Shown here: positions 32,943 to 42,115 of the stretch, piece by piece
Position numbering within the stretch: the stretch's first letter is position 1
Layout: every line of letters starts with the position of its first letter
DNA from: DAOUET01 sp034430155
GTDB taxonomy: Bacteria > Chloroflexota > Anaerolineae > Anaerolineales > UBA4823
Direction: 5' to 3'
DNA length: 64,000 bases
Assembly (NCBI GenBank): GCA_034430155.1
Contig: DAOUET010000185.1
Coordinates: 28,746 to 92,745 of the forward strand
Translations under genes and position numbers: made by a program
The notes under the pieces: generated by a model
The model's database searches: none
Told to the model about the DNA's origin: nothing
Seen by the model: the letters and a program-made list of their open reading frames with translations, nothing else

Positions 32943-35387
32943 TTAACGGGTGAATAAAATTCGTTTCTCGTTGAGGGGTTCCTGAAAGCGGGCGATCAGG
33001 CGTTGAAATCGGACGACGATCGAACTGTTGCGGATGTCAATCCCCGCCTGGCGGGCAGCTAGAGCATCTCCTGGTTGGAAACCATAGGTTTCGTTCTGGT
33101 ATTCATTCAACAGATAATCGATCGAGCCGGCGATTGTTGGGATCAATCGGCTAAGTGTTACGCCTCGCTCGCTTGGTGTGTCTTTCTGCTGGGGGGGACT
33201 ACCTAAGCGCGATAAGGCCCGGTTGAGTTCCAGGTATGCATGTGCCAGAGGGGAGAGGGTAGCATAATAGACCCAGCGGCGAAGGAAAGCCGGTGGTTTC
33301 AGTCCGAAACGGCGCAAACTTGCTTCCAATTGAACTGCCACGGGGGGTGAACCACGACGCTGGCGAATTCGTCTGGATAAAAGAAATATTAACGTGATGC
33401 CTAAAACGACGAGTAATACCCATACTGCTAACGGGAGTCTAATTCCATCTCCCTGTAGCGGTCCAGCAAGCGGTCCTTGATTCCTACCGAGAAAGTCATT
33501 CAATCGTTCGGTAAGGTTGCTCTGATCCTGGTTGTTTGCTGCAGAATCGGCCGGATTCGAATCGGGGGTATTGGCGAGATTGCCTTCAGGTCGAAAGATG
33601 GGCAATTGAGATGCAGTCGGTTCGAATTCAACCCACCCCAGATTTGGGAAGAAAACCTCGGGCCAAGCATGAGCATCACGTTGGCGAACCGTATACTGGT
33701 CGCTCTGGCGATCAATTTCCTGGGGGATGTTCTGGTTACCAGGGCTCAGGGTGGGCACAAAAAGTGGTTCTTCGAGAGAAAGACGCTCACCCTGCGCGTA
33801 GCCAACCGCTATGCGAGCGGGAATCCCCAAAGAGCGCAACAAGACGATTTCCGCGGTGGCGTAGTAATTACAGAAGGCTTGAGGATGATCAAATAGAATC
33901 CAGTCGATCGGCTCCTGACCACTGGGAATATTCGGGACAGTTTCGTTATAAGTTAAATACTCTCTTAGAAAGGCAGTGACTGCCTGGCTGATGTCGTAGG
34001 GATTATCGAGACCCTCCGCGATTTGAGCAGCTAATTCGCGGGTGCGTGGGGTGATTGAATCTGGTAATTGTAAATATCTTTCGGTGATCCACATAGGATA
34101 ATCGGTGCCTGCCTGGCGGAGTTGACTAATCGTAGCTGAGCTCAACGAAGCTTCGATGGTGTAAACACCTTTTGAACCCAAATAAGGAGTAGCTTTCAGG
34201 TAACCGAGATCGTCGGTTCCATCTGAATTATGAGCAATCTGTGCCTGCACGGGACGATCTACCCATATGGGCTGATCGGCTGTGTAAAGAATTTGGATCG
34301 GGTAATTTGTAGTAAAGGTAAAAGTGGCGTTCATACGACCATCGTACTCTGGGAATTTCATATCAAAGCCGTTTGGCGTCAGCGCTTCGGTCGTAGGCAA
34401 TGTGCTTGTCCAGGATCCATCGTAGTAATCGTACACGCGCGCCCGCCAATAATAACGCACGCCTGCAGCGACACGGGGAGGGGATTTGACAGTTAATACG
34501 AGGGTATCTGTCAATGGATTTCCACGTCCCAAGGGCAGGGTATCTCCATAGAAATCAGTGACAAAACCAACCGATGATTTTAGAGCTGAAAAGGCGTTAC
34601 TCATGCGTTCGCGCACTGTATTCCATGGGGATATAACCTGGTGCCAGGCTTGTTCAGCTGGAGATATGGCTGAGGCTAAAGCAGGAGCTGTCCAGGCCAA
34701 TAGAACTATTACAGCTGAGGCAAGCAAAGCCATTCGGGTAAAGTCCAAACTAATGTAAGGTGGTAGATAGCTGCCGGTTCGTTTCCAATGGTTGTATTGA
34801 GCCAGGAAATGCAGACGAGCAATCAGGAGCAAAGCAAAAAAAAGATAGCCAGCCAGGAACCAAGTCCGAATAGTGAAGAAAGAGTCGTAAGTATGAATTA
34901 TTATTAGTACCAAGCCCGTGGGGATAACTGCACCCCACGGGTGACCATATCGGGTTAAGTTGTAGCCGGCATAAACGCTCAACGTCCAGAAAAGGCATGA
35001 CATTAATAACAAGAAAAACAAATTATCTGTCACTGGTTTCTGGCGGACGAGCTGATCGATGGTAATCAATAGGCGGTTGCTCATTCGGAGCAAACGTTCT
35101 GACCACTCGATGCCCTCGCCTAATATCGAACCTAGTTGCCAAGGAATCAGAAATAAGCCATACGCCAATCCAAATAGGCGGGATATCGATGGAGAAAAAC
35201 GGCTCTGACCCAGAGCTAACCCCAGGATGGCCCCCAGGAAAGTAATGTTTTCTACAATTGTCAGATGCTCTGTCCAGCGGGTGGCTGCTAAGCGGGTGGA
35301 AGCCGTTATCAATGCAGCCATTAAGAGCAAAGCAGCGAGAAGATCCCACCAGCGGATCGTCTCATGATTTTCGGTAGAGGGTTCCAT
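32943..35387 (-). CDS. TgpA-like membrane transglutaminase-domain protein
   Basis: An 814-residue protein with six or so N-terminal membrane helices (about 12-255), an extracytoplasmic transglutaminase-like domain, one further helix (about 650-670) and a cytoplasmic tail with a DUF4129-like helical region. The catalytic triad is visible: cysteine in P-Q-A-F-C-N-Y-Y-A-T, histidine in R-D-A-H-A-W-P-E-V and aspartate/glutamate in the following strand G-W-V-E-F-E-P-T. It belongs to the TgpA/DUF3488 group, whose substrates are unknown, and it may act as a cysteine protease or transglutaminase on envelope proteins. It is the first gene of an operon with the cyclase and divergent from the complex I genes. 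Confidence 0.88.
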   Translation of the reverse strand: MEPSTENHETIRWWDLLAALLLMAALITASTRLAATRWTEHLTIVENITFLGAILGLALGQSRFSPSISRLFGLAYGLFLIPWQLGSILGEGIEWSERLLRMSNRLLITIDQLVRQKPVTDNLFFLLLMSCLFWTLSVYAGYNLTRYGHPWGAVIPTGLVLIIIHTYDSFFTIRTWFLAGYLFFALLLIARLHFLAQYNHWKRTGSYLPPYISLDFTRMALLASAVIVLLAWTAPALASAISPAEQAWHQVISPWNTVRERMSNAFSALKSSVGFVTDFYGDTLPLGRGNPLTDTLVLTVKSPPRVAAGVRYYWRARVYDYYDGSWTSTLPTTEALTPNGFDMKFPEYDGRMNATFTFTTNYPIQILYTADQPIWVDRPVQAQIAHNSDGTDDLGYLKATPYLGSKGVYTIEASLSSATISQLRQAGTDYPMWITERYLQLPDSITPRTRELAAQIAEGLDNPYDISQAVTAFLREYLTYNETVPNIPSGQEPIDWILFDHPQAFCNYYATAEIVLLRSLGIPARIAVGYAQGERLSLEEPLFVPTLSPGNQNIPQEIDRQSDQYTVRQRDAHAWPEVFFPNLGWVEFEPTASQLPIFRPEGNLANTPDSNPADSAANNQDQSNLTERLNDFLGRNQGPLAGPLQGDGIRLPLAVWVLLVVLGITLIFLLSRRIRQRRGSPPVAVQLEASLRRFGLKPPAFLRRWVYYATLSPLAHAYLELNRALSRLGSPPQQKDTPSERGVTLSRLIPTIAGSIDYLLNEYQNETYGFQPGDALAARQAGIDIRNSSIVVRFQRLIARFQEPLNEKRILFTR

Positions 35388-35705
35388 AATTTATTTTGGA
35401 TACCTTTAAGTGGCTCTGATATTGAAAAATGAGGTTGACTGATATTTTTAATTACATGATAGGCGTCATCCTGGTTCAGTTTACCCCAAAACTCTTATCA
35501 TGTGAAGTCGAGGGCATTGCCGAATGGTGGGGATGATTGACCGGGTCTTTAAATCGGTGAATAGTTTCCCGAGAAGATGTATTTATGGTAAAATTTGTGC
35601 CGTTGTGTCGCAAGAGTAGGGTAATGATACAATGAAGCTATTCTCACGATTGTAGTCCAAGGGATACCCGGAAAAAAGAATTTCATAGTCGCAAAGGAGC
35701 GTTCA
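35388..35705. other. Divergent intergenic region upstream of nuoA
   Basis: This 318-base region separates divergent operons. It holds the extended -10 promoter at 35625-35633 for nuoA. A second candidate -10, TAAAAT at 35589-35594, lacks a good -35. I see no reading frame and no strong hairpin. Confidence 0.5.
35625..35633 (+). promoter_or_regulatory. Extended -10 promoter of nuoA
   Basis: TGA-TACAAT, with a poor TTGTGT 19 bases upstream. The start would be near 35640, giving a 65-base leader that ends in AAAGGAGCGTTCA before the nuoA ATG. Confidence 0.45.
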
Positions 35706-36062
35706 ATGCTAAATGATTGGCTGTTTATTGGTATATTCCTGGTATTAGCCCCAATTTTCCCTGGACTTGCTATAGTAATCACTCGAATCATAGCTCCTCG
35801 TAAACCAAACCTATTAAAATCTCAAACTTATGAGTGTGGTATCCAGACCTTTGGGGATACATGGGTCCAGTTCAAAGCTCAATACTACATTTTCGCGTTA
35901 GTATTTCTTATCTTCGATGTAGAAATCGTTTTTCTATATCCCTGGGCGGTAGCATTTAATCAATTACCACTATTCGCGGTGTTAGAAGGCGTTCTCTTTA
36001 TCCTTATTCTCGTGACGGGCTTAGTCTACGCTTGGCGCAAGGGTGCTTTGGAGTGGGTTTAG
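35706..36062 (+). CDS. nuoA: NADH-quinone oxidoreductase subunit A
   Basis: A 118-residue, three-helix membrane subunit at the junction of the two arms of complex I. The conserved Y-E-C-G motif in the loop after helix 1 and F-D-V-E-I-V-F-L-Y-P-W-A in helix 2 are present. AAAGGAG lies 7 bases before the ATG. In most bacteria nuoB, C and D follow; here nuoH follows, after a terminator-like hairpin. Confidence 0.95.
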   Translation: MLNDWLFIGIFLVLAPIFPGLAIVITRIIAPRKPNLLKSQTYECGIQTFGDTWVQFKAQYYIFALVFLIFDVEIVFLYPWAVAFNQLPLFAVLEGVLFILILVTGLVYAWRKGALEWV

Positions 36063-36082
36063 AGATTGGGCATTATTGATGG

Positions 36083-36117
36083 TAAAGGCTGAAGGAAATA
36101 TTCCCTCAGCCTTTTTG
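36083..36117 (+). terminator. Intrinsic terminator-like hairpin between nuoA and nuoH
   Basis: AAAGGCTGA (36084-36092) pairs with TCAGCCTTT (36106-36114), extended by two G-C pairs inside, and is followed by a run of T. It lies 20 bases after the nuoA stop and should reduce or end read-through into nuoH. Confidence 0.65.
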
Positions 36118-36161
36118 TGCGAATCCGGTTTAGTGTAACCAGAAAAAACTGGAGACATATG

Positions 36162-37382
36162 ATGGGCGATCCGATTACACTGATTGCAGAGTTTATAAGG
36201 GGATTATTAACTGGGTGGGGTTTCTCCTCAGGTCTGGTAACTTTAATTTTGAAATTCCTGGGGGTTGGGGCAGTGGCGAGTTTCGTATTGGTTCTGGATA
36301 TCTTACTGGTGTGGGTGGAGCGAAAGATCGTTGCTCGCTTTCAGGACCGACTAGGACCCAATCGCCTGGGGCCATTTGGGCTAATTCAACCCATTGCAGA
36401 TGTGATTAAGCTGCTGATCAAGGAAGATATTCTGCCCGAAGGTGCTGATAAAGTAGTTTATAACTTGGCGCCAATATTTCCCCTTGCCACCGTGCTTTTG
36501 CTTTGGGCGGTGATTCCCATGGCCCCGACGATTCTGGGATCGGATGTGAATATTGGTGTTTTGTATATTGTGGCTATAGGCGACCTGGGTACGTTGGGAA
36601 TTATCATGGCAGGTTGGGCATCGAACAACAAGTATGCTCTTATAGGCGCTTTCCGTACTGTTGCCCAAATGGTCTCCTATGAAGTCCCCATGGTGATAGC
36701 CTTGCTGATCCCCGTGATCTTAGCTCATTCGATGGGGATGCAATCGATCGTGGACGCTCAGAGCGTGTGGTTCGTGGTAATGGCTCCCTTAGCCGCCTTG
36801 ATTTTCTTGATCACATCAATTGCTGAACTTGGACGAGCACCTTTTGACTTGACTGAAGCAGAGTCGGAAATTGTTGCTGGTTTCCATATTGAGTACACCG
36901 GGATGAAATTTGGATTGTTTTATGCTGGTGAACTCCTGCATGCTCTTACCGTTTCAGCTTTGATGTCCACATTATTTTTGGGTGGTTGGCGAGGGCCTTT
37001 CGTGGAACAGGCTCCCATCCTGGGTGTTGTCTATTTATTTATAAAAGCTTTCTTTGTCTATTATGTGATCATGTGGGTGCGTTATTCCTTCCCAAGGTTG
37101 CGCATAGATCAAATGCTGAATTTTTGTTGGAAATTTCTTACCCCGTTGGCGCTGGTACTGCTGATCGTCACTGCGATTCTCGATAAAGTTCTGGCAGGTG
37201 CAGCAACCTCTGTTTATATTTTGAGCAATCTGGGGGCAAACCTGGTGATCGCCTGGGTGACGGTGCAAATACTGGTGACCTATGCCAAACGAGAGCGCCA
37301 ACGAGTTGGCCAGGAAAGAGAGATTGCTAGCTTCCGCAAGCCAGAGGTTGAAGAACTCATCGCGCAGGAGGTAGTTAAATGA
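36162..37382 (+). CDS. nuoH: NADH-quinone oxidoreductase subunit H
   Basis: A 406-residue, eight-helix subunit that forms most of the quinone chamber. Signature stretches are E-R-K-I-V-A-R-F-Q-D-R-L-G-P-N-R and A-D-V-I-K-L-L-I-K-E in the first half, and E-L-G-R-A-P-F-D-L-T-E-A-E-S-E and G-M-K-F-G-L-F-Y in the second. The acidic residues of the quinone-side channel are retained. The C-terminus is longer than E. coli NuoH (325) by a polar tail of about 30 residues. GGAG at 36151-36154 suits an ATG at 36162; 36159 is also possible. The stop overlaps nuoJ by 4 bases. Confidence 0.94.
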   Translation: MGDPITLIAEFIRGLLTGWGFSSGLVTLILKFLGVGAVASFVLVLDILLVWVERKIVARFQDRLGPNRLGPFGLIQPIADVIKLLIKEDILPEGADKVVYNLAPIFPLATVLLLWAVIPMAPTILGSDVNIGVLYIVAIGDLGTLGIIMAGWASNNKYALIGAFRTVAQMVSYEVPMVIALLIPVILAHSMGMQSIVDAQSVWFVVMAPLAALIFLITSIAELGRAPFDLTEAESEIVAGFHIEYTGMKFGLFYAGELLHALTVSALMSTLFLGGWRGPFVEQAPILGVVYLFIKAFFVYYVIMWVRYSFPRLRIDQMLNFCWKFLTPLALVLLIVTAILDKVLAGAATSVYILSNLGANLVIAWVTVQILVTYAKRERQRVGQEREIASFRKPEVEELIAQEVVK

Positions 37383-37888
37383 CTCCTATAACAATTGTAT
37401 TCCTGATAACAGCTATCGTTACATTGGGTGCGGCGGTGATGGTGGTCACCGCCCGTAATTTGGTACACGCGGCCTTGTGGCTAATTTTGACTTTGTTTGG
37501 GGTTGCGGTATTCTATGTGCTTCTCAGCGCAAGTTTCCTGGCGGTGGTACAGGTTGTGATCTACATTGGCGCCATAGCCATTCTCATGATCTTCGCCATC
37601 ATGTTGACCCGCCGGGTGATGCAAGATACTGGCCCCACAGTCAACCAAGGCTGGTGGCTAGCTGCATTGATTTCCATCGCGCTCTTCGGGGGGCTATCTT
37701 GGATGCTAAGCACCTGGATTGGTTTTGATACGAATATGCCGCAACTGTCTCAGGGTGCTGATTCACTTCAGCAACTCGGACAGGCTTTAGTCTCACCAAA
37801 TGCTTATATCTTACCTTTTGAATTGGCCTCAGTACTTTTACTGGCAGCTTTAATCGGTGCAATTATGATAGCCTGGGAGAGAAAGTAA
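37379..37888 (+). CDS. nuoJ: NADH-quinone oxidoreductase subunit J
   Basis: A 169-residue, five-helix subunit of the membrane arm. The helix 3 stretch L-L-S-A-S-F-L-A-V-V-Q-V-V-I-Y-I-G-A-I contains the conserved Q-V-x-I-Y-x-G-A pattern that in known structures forms a pi-bulge and couples quinone chemistry to pumping. N-L-V-H-A-A-L-W-L precedes it. The ATG overlaps the nuoH stop (ATGA), and the stop shares a base with nuoK. Confidence 0.94.
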   Translation: MTPITIVFLITAIVTLGAAVMVVTARNLVHAALWLILTLFGVAVFYVLLSASFLAVVQVVIYIGAIAILMIFAIMLTRRVMQDTGPTVNQGWWLAALISIALFGGLSWMLSTWIGFDTNMPQLSQGADSLQQLGQALVSPNAYILPFELASVLLLAALIGAIMIAWERK

Positions 37889-38196
37889 TGATTCCTCTTT
37901 CTTATTACCTTGTTTTTGCGGCTGCACTTTTTTGTATCGGCCTATATGGTGTTCTGGCTCGTAAAAATGCCATTGCGATCTTGATGGGCATTGAAATGAT
38001 GCTCAACGCTGTGAATGTCAACCTGGTTGCTTTTTGGCGGTACCGCACACCAGACCTTATTGTCGGGCAGGCTTTCGCAGTGATGGTGTTTGCTGTAGCA
38101 GCTGCAGAGGTAGCAGTTGGTCTGGCACTGATTATTTCTGTCTACCGTAGCCGTCACAGCATTTCTGCTGATGAAATCGATATGCTTAAGTGGTAA
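37888..38196 (+). CDS. nuoK: NADH-quinone oxidoreductase subunit K
   Basis: A 102-residue, three-helix subunit (MrpC-like). The two conserved membrane glutamates are present, in L-M-G-I-E-M-M-L-N-A-V-N and A-V-A-A-A-E-V-A-V-G-L-A; they form part of the central proton path. The length matches the family closely. The ATG shares one base with the nuoJ stop. The gene is followed by a 67-base gap before nuoL. Confidence 0.95.
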   Translation: MIPLSYYLVFAAALFCIGLYGVLARKNAIAILMGIEMMLNAVNVNLVAFWRYRTPDLIVGQAFAVMVFAVAAAEVAVGLALIISVYRSRHSISADEIDMLKW

Positions 38197-38263
38197 AGCT
38201 AAAATGTAATTCGCAAGTCTTTGGAAGTCATATTTAGCGAATTACGCTTTTCCCGGAGGTTTC

Positions 38264-40459
38264 ATGACAACTGTAACGTTAATTTGGCTCCTTCCCCTGC
38301 CGCCACTGTTAGCCTTTTTCCTGATTGTCCTGTTTACAAATCGAAATAAGGGTTTAAGCCACTCTATTGCAGTAGGAGCTGCTTTGCTTTCTTGGGCGGG
38401 AAGTATGGTGGTCTTCTTGCGTTCACTGCAAGTTGAGAGATTTGGTGAACAACCGTTTATGTCCAATATCAACTGGTTGCCAACGGCTAATTCTTGGTTG
38501 AAGATTGGCATTTTAATTGACCCGTTATCTGCAGCTACGCTCTTCTTTGTATCCTGGACGATCTTGATGATTTTCCTTTATAGCGTTGGCTATCACAACT
38601 ATGGGCAACCGAAAGGCGATCATGACCGACCCGGATTACCGCCGCATGGAGCTACCGTGATCGATGAACACGGCCATAAACATCGAGTCCCATCTATTGA
38701 GCCGATGTATTCGCGGTTTTTTGCGTTTATCGGGTTGTTTGCCTTCGGCATGTATTTGCTGGTGGTCTCAGATAACTTTCTGACCCTTTTCATCGGATGG
38801 GAGATCATGGGTCTTTGTTCGTACCTGCTGATCGGTTTCTGGTATGCCAAGGAATCTGCGCGAGCGGCGATGATCAAAGCTTTCATCACAACCCGTGTTG
38901 GCGATGTTTTCATGTTGCTAGGCATTGTCTACTTATATTCGGCTAGTGGAACATTGAATTTTCGAGATACGCTTTATAACGCCGATGTACTCACACACTT
39001 AGCCGAAACCCCGGCCGGATTCTTGGGATTATCCACTGCCGGGTTTATTAGCCTACTGCTATTTATTGGTACGGTGGGTAAATCAGCACAATGGCCATTA
39101 CACGTATGGCTACCGGATGCGATGGAAGGTCCTACACCCGTGTCAGCTATGATTCATGCAGCAACCATGGTGTCGGCGGGTGTTTATATGTTAGTGCGTA
39201 TTTTTCCTTTGTTGACGGCCGATTGGCATGGGCATGGGCTGACGCCAGCCATGATGGTGGTAGCATTCATTGGGGCGTTTACGGCTTTATTTGCTGCCTC
39301 CATTGCGGTAACTCAAAATGACATCAAACGCGTACTGGCCTATTCAACGATTTCCCAATTAGGCTATATGGTGGCGGCATTAGGCATTGGCGCTTTCGTG
39401 GCAGCTGCCTTTCACCTGGTGACCCATGCTTTCTTTAAAGGGTTGTTATTCCTGGGGTCAGGCTCGGTCATCCATGGTATGGAACATGGTCTGTTACACA
39501 CCGAAAGCGACGCTCCACCAGGAGAGCAGATAGATCCTCAAAACATGATGAACATGGGTGGCTTGCGCAAGAAGATGCCAATTACTTTTATCACCTTCGT
39601 GGTGGGAGGTTTGACTCTTTCGGGTTTCCCCATTTTTACTGCTGGATTTTGGTCTAAGGATGAAATTTTAGCAGATGCATTTCTTCATGGTCACTGGGCT
39701 GTATTTCTCACGTTAGCGGTTGCGGCACTATTAACCGCTTTTTACACGATGCGCCAGATCACCCTTACATTTTTGCGTGATCCCCGTACTGATTCCGCGC
39801 AGCATGCCCAGGAAACCCCCTGGACGATGACTTTTCCCCTTGTGATTCTGGCATTATTGGCGATTACTGCCGGTTGGGTAGGTATTCCGGAAGGCTTCCC
39901 AGTGCTGAGCCTATTTGTGCGGAACTTTTTCCATGAGTTTGTTGCTGGTACTTTGTTGGAGCGTCCGGAACCGGTCTTCTTCCATATAGTTCCGTTATTG
40001 ACCTCCGTGATTGCTTCGTTGGGTGGATTGTACTTGGGATGGGTGATATACCGGGATATGCCAGCTGGCGCTGAAGACCCAATAGCTAAACCACTCGGGC
40101 TGGTTTATGGATTGATCAAGAATAAATACTATTTTGACGAAATATATGATTACCTTTTCGTGCGCCCAGCTTACTGGATCTGTGAAACGTTTACATATCT
40201 GTGGCTTGATCGTGGTTTTATTGATGGCGTGTTGCATACCATTGCACGTGCTGCTTTTAGCGTAGGGAGCGTCTTCCGCAATTGGATCGATAAGCCGATT
40301 GTCAACGGTTTTGGGGATTTTGTGGGAGAAAGCGTGAAACGGTTTGGCAGGACACTCCGGTTTGTCCAAACCGGACGGGTACAGCAATATATGGTAATGA
40401 CCCTAGTGATCGTATTTGGTACTTTGTTCTATTACCTTTTCTTCCTAGTACGACCTTGA
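38264..40459 (+). CDS. nuoL: NADH-quinone oxidoreductase subunit L
   Basis: A 731-residue antiporter-like pump subunit, over 100 residues longer than E. coli NuoL (613). The TM5 glutamate (I-G-W-E-I-M-G-L-C-S-Y) and TM7 lysine (T-V-G-K-S-A-Q-W-P-L-H) are conserved. Two additions stand out. A hydrophilic, histidine-rich loop of about 40 residues follows TM3 (residues about 108-148). Near the C-terminal lateral helix, R-G-F-I-D-G-V-L-H is followed by a second amphipathic stretch N-W-I-D-K-P-I-V-N-G-F-G-D-F-V before Q-T-G-R-V-Q-Q-Y, as if about 28 residues were inserted (about 665-690). A longer lateral helix would suit an arm with an extra NuoM. Confidence 0.93.
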   Translation: MTTVTLIWLLPLPPLLAFFLIVLFTNRNKGLSHSIAVGAALLSWAGSMVVFLRSLQVERFGEQPFMSNINWLPTANSWLKIGILIDPLSAATLFFVSWTILMIFLYSVGYHNYGQPKGDHDRPGLPPHGATVIDEHGHKHRVPSIEPMYSRFFAFIGLFAFGMYLLVVSDNFLTLFIGWEIMGLCSYLLIGFWYAKESARAAMIKAFITTRVGDVFMLLGIVYLYSASGTLNFRDTLYNADVLTHLAETPAGFLGLSTAGFISLLLFIGTVGKSAQWPLHVWLPDAMEGPTPVSAMIHAATMVSAGVYMLVRIFPLLTADWHGHGLTPAMMVVAFIGAFTALFAASIAVTQNDIKRVLAYSTISQLGYMVAALGIGAFVAAAFHLVTHAFFKGLLFLGSGSVIHGMEHGLLHTESDAPPGEQIDPQNMMNMGGLRKKMPITFITFVVGGLTLSGFPIFTAGFWSKDEILADAFLHGHWAVFLTLAVAALLTAFYTMRQITLTFLRDPRTDSAQHAQETPWTMTFPLVILALLAITAGWVGIPEGFPVLSLFVRNFFHEFVAGTLLERPEPVFFHIVPLLTSVIASLGGLYLGWVIYRDMPAGAEDPIAKPLGLVYGLIKNKYYFDEIYDYLFVRPAYWICETFTYLWLDRGFIDGVLHTIARAAFSVGSVFRNWIDKPIVNGFGDFVGESVKRFGRTLRFVQTGRVQQYMVMTLVIVFGTLFYYLFFLVRP

Positions 40460-40495
40460 ATTTCGCTTAAGAAATCAGAATAATCGGAGCGAAAG

Positions 40496-42043
40496 ATGGA
40501 TTTCACCGCAACAAACTTACTTTCATTGATCTTATTCAGCCCAACGATTCTGGTAGGTGTGTTACTGTTCTTGCCGGGGGATGAAAAGAAACTCATCCGT
40601 TGGGTAGCTTTTCTTGGCAGTCTAGTTCCCTTAGGACTTTCGATCGTTTTGTGGTTTCACTTTGACTCCAGCCTGCCAGGATTTCAATTTGTAGAAAACT
40701 ATGTCTGGTATGCAGCCATTAACTCGACCTATCATTTGGGAGTAGATGGTCTCTCGTTGACTATGGTTTTGCTAACCACATTATTGACCCCACTGTCACT
40801 ACTAGCCTCATTCAACATTGAAGATCGGGTTAAATCTTATATGATGCTATTCCTGCTGTTGGAGACAGGCATGTTGGGTGTGTTCCTCAGCCTGGATCTT
40901 TTACTTTTCTTTGTATTTTGGGAGATCGGATTGGTTCCGATGTATTTCTTGATCAACCAATGGGGTAGCGAGAAAGGCGAACGGGAAATTTGGGGTGGGC
41001 GGAAAATCCAGGCACGTACCTATGCCTCCTTCAAGTTTATGATTTACACGATGGCTGGCTCTCTCGGTTTGCTGCTGGCAACCCAGATGATCGGCGTCGT
41101 CTCGGGCACTTTTGACATGCTGAAATTATTCCAGAGTTGGACCTCATTGAGCGGGTCATTGCTGGGATTACCGGTAGGCACCGTAAAAGCCATAGCCTTC
41201 TGGGCATTTGCGATCGCATTCGCGATCAAAGTGCCGGTGTGGCCTTTTCATACCTGGTTACCCGACGCTCACACCGAAGCTCCAACGGCTGGCTCTATGA
41301 TCCTGGCAGGTGTTTTACTTAAACTGGGTGCCTATGGTTTTCTGCGTCTGGTGTTGCCACTTTACCCGATAGAGGCTCGTTATTATGCTGGAGCACTGGC
41401 CTTCCTGGCGACCATGGCGATCATCTTCGGTGCTTTTGCTTCCTATGGTCAGGATGATTTTAAACGGCTAGTAGCTTATTCATCAGTCAATCACATGGGT
41501 TTTGTGGTTTTAGGGATTGCGGCGGCTGCCTTTGCCAGCGGAACTGAAAACGCGGTCATAGCTATGAATGGAGCTGTGTTACAGATGTTCAATCACGGTC
41601 TTTCTGCAGCTGGTATGTTCTTCCTGGTGGGTGTGATTTATGAAAGGACCCATACCCGTAACATGAACGAATTCGGTGGCTTATTTCCTTTGATCCCGGT
41701 CTACGGTGGGATTTTAATTTTCACATCATTGGCATCTCTGGGGTTGCCGGGTTTGAATGGGTTCATATCGGAATTCCTGGTCGTACGAGGAGCGTGGCCG
41801 ATCTTCACAATTTTCACCGCAATGAGCATGATTGGTTTGCTGTTTACGAGTGCTTACATCCTGAAAGGCATTAAGAAGACTCTACATGGACCGTTGAATG
41901 AACGCTGGGTAGGACACCTCCCAGAGATTAATTCGCGAGAAGTGTTGGTAATTGCCCCTCTGATGGTCTTGATGCTTTGGATTGGCATATGGCCAGCTTG
42001 GATTTTAGAGGTCATCAACCGTGCGGTTACGATGCTTTTCTGA
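40496..42043 (+). CDS. nuoM: NADH-quinone oxidoreductase subunit M, copy 1
   Basis: A 515-residue, 14-helix antiporter-like subunit. Pumping residues are intact: the TM5 glutamate in V-F-W-E-I-G-L-V-P-M, the TM7 lysine K245 in F-A-I-K-V-P-V-W-P-F-H-T-W, the TM8 lysine in G-V-L-L-K-L-G-A-Y, and the TM12 glutamate in G-F-I-S-E-F-L. The motif D-A-H-T-E-A-P-T is canonical. This copy looks like a standard NuoM. It is followed, after 72 bases, by a second nuoM. Confidence 0.94.
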   Translation: MDFTATNLLSLILFSPTILVGVLLFLPGDEKKLIRWVAFLGSLVPLGLSIVLWFHFDSSLPGFQFVENYVWYAAINSTYHLGVDGLSLTMVLLTTLLTPLSLLASFNIEDRVKSYMMLFLLLETGMLGVFLSLDLLLFFVFWEIGLVPMYFLINQWGSEKGEREIWGGRKIQARTYASFKFMIYTMAGSLGLLLATQMIGVVSGTFDMLKLFQSWTSLSGSLLGLPVGTVKAIAFWAFAIAFAIKVPVWPFHTWLPDAHTEAPTAGSMILAGVLLKLGAYGFLRLVLPLYPIEARYYAGALAFLATMAIIFGAFASYGQDDFKRLVAYSSVNHMGFVVLGIAAAAFASGTENAVIAMNGAVLQMFNHGLSAAGMFFLVGVIYERTHTRNMNEFGGLFPLIPVYGGILIFTSLASLGLPGLNGFISEFLVVRGAWPIFTIFTAMSMIGLLFTSAYILKGIKKTLHGPLNERWVGHLPEINSREVLVIAPLMVLMLWIGIWPAWILEVINRAVTMLF

Positions 42044-42115
42044 AAGTGTTCTATTTGGCAGAAATCGCAGGGTGTGAAAGTTGAATCTATCGCATCTCTC
42101 GCTTAGAGGTGAACA

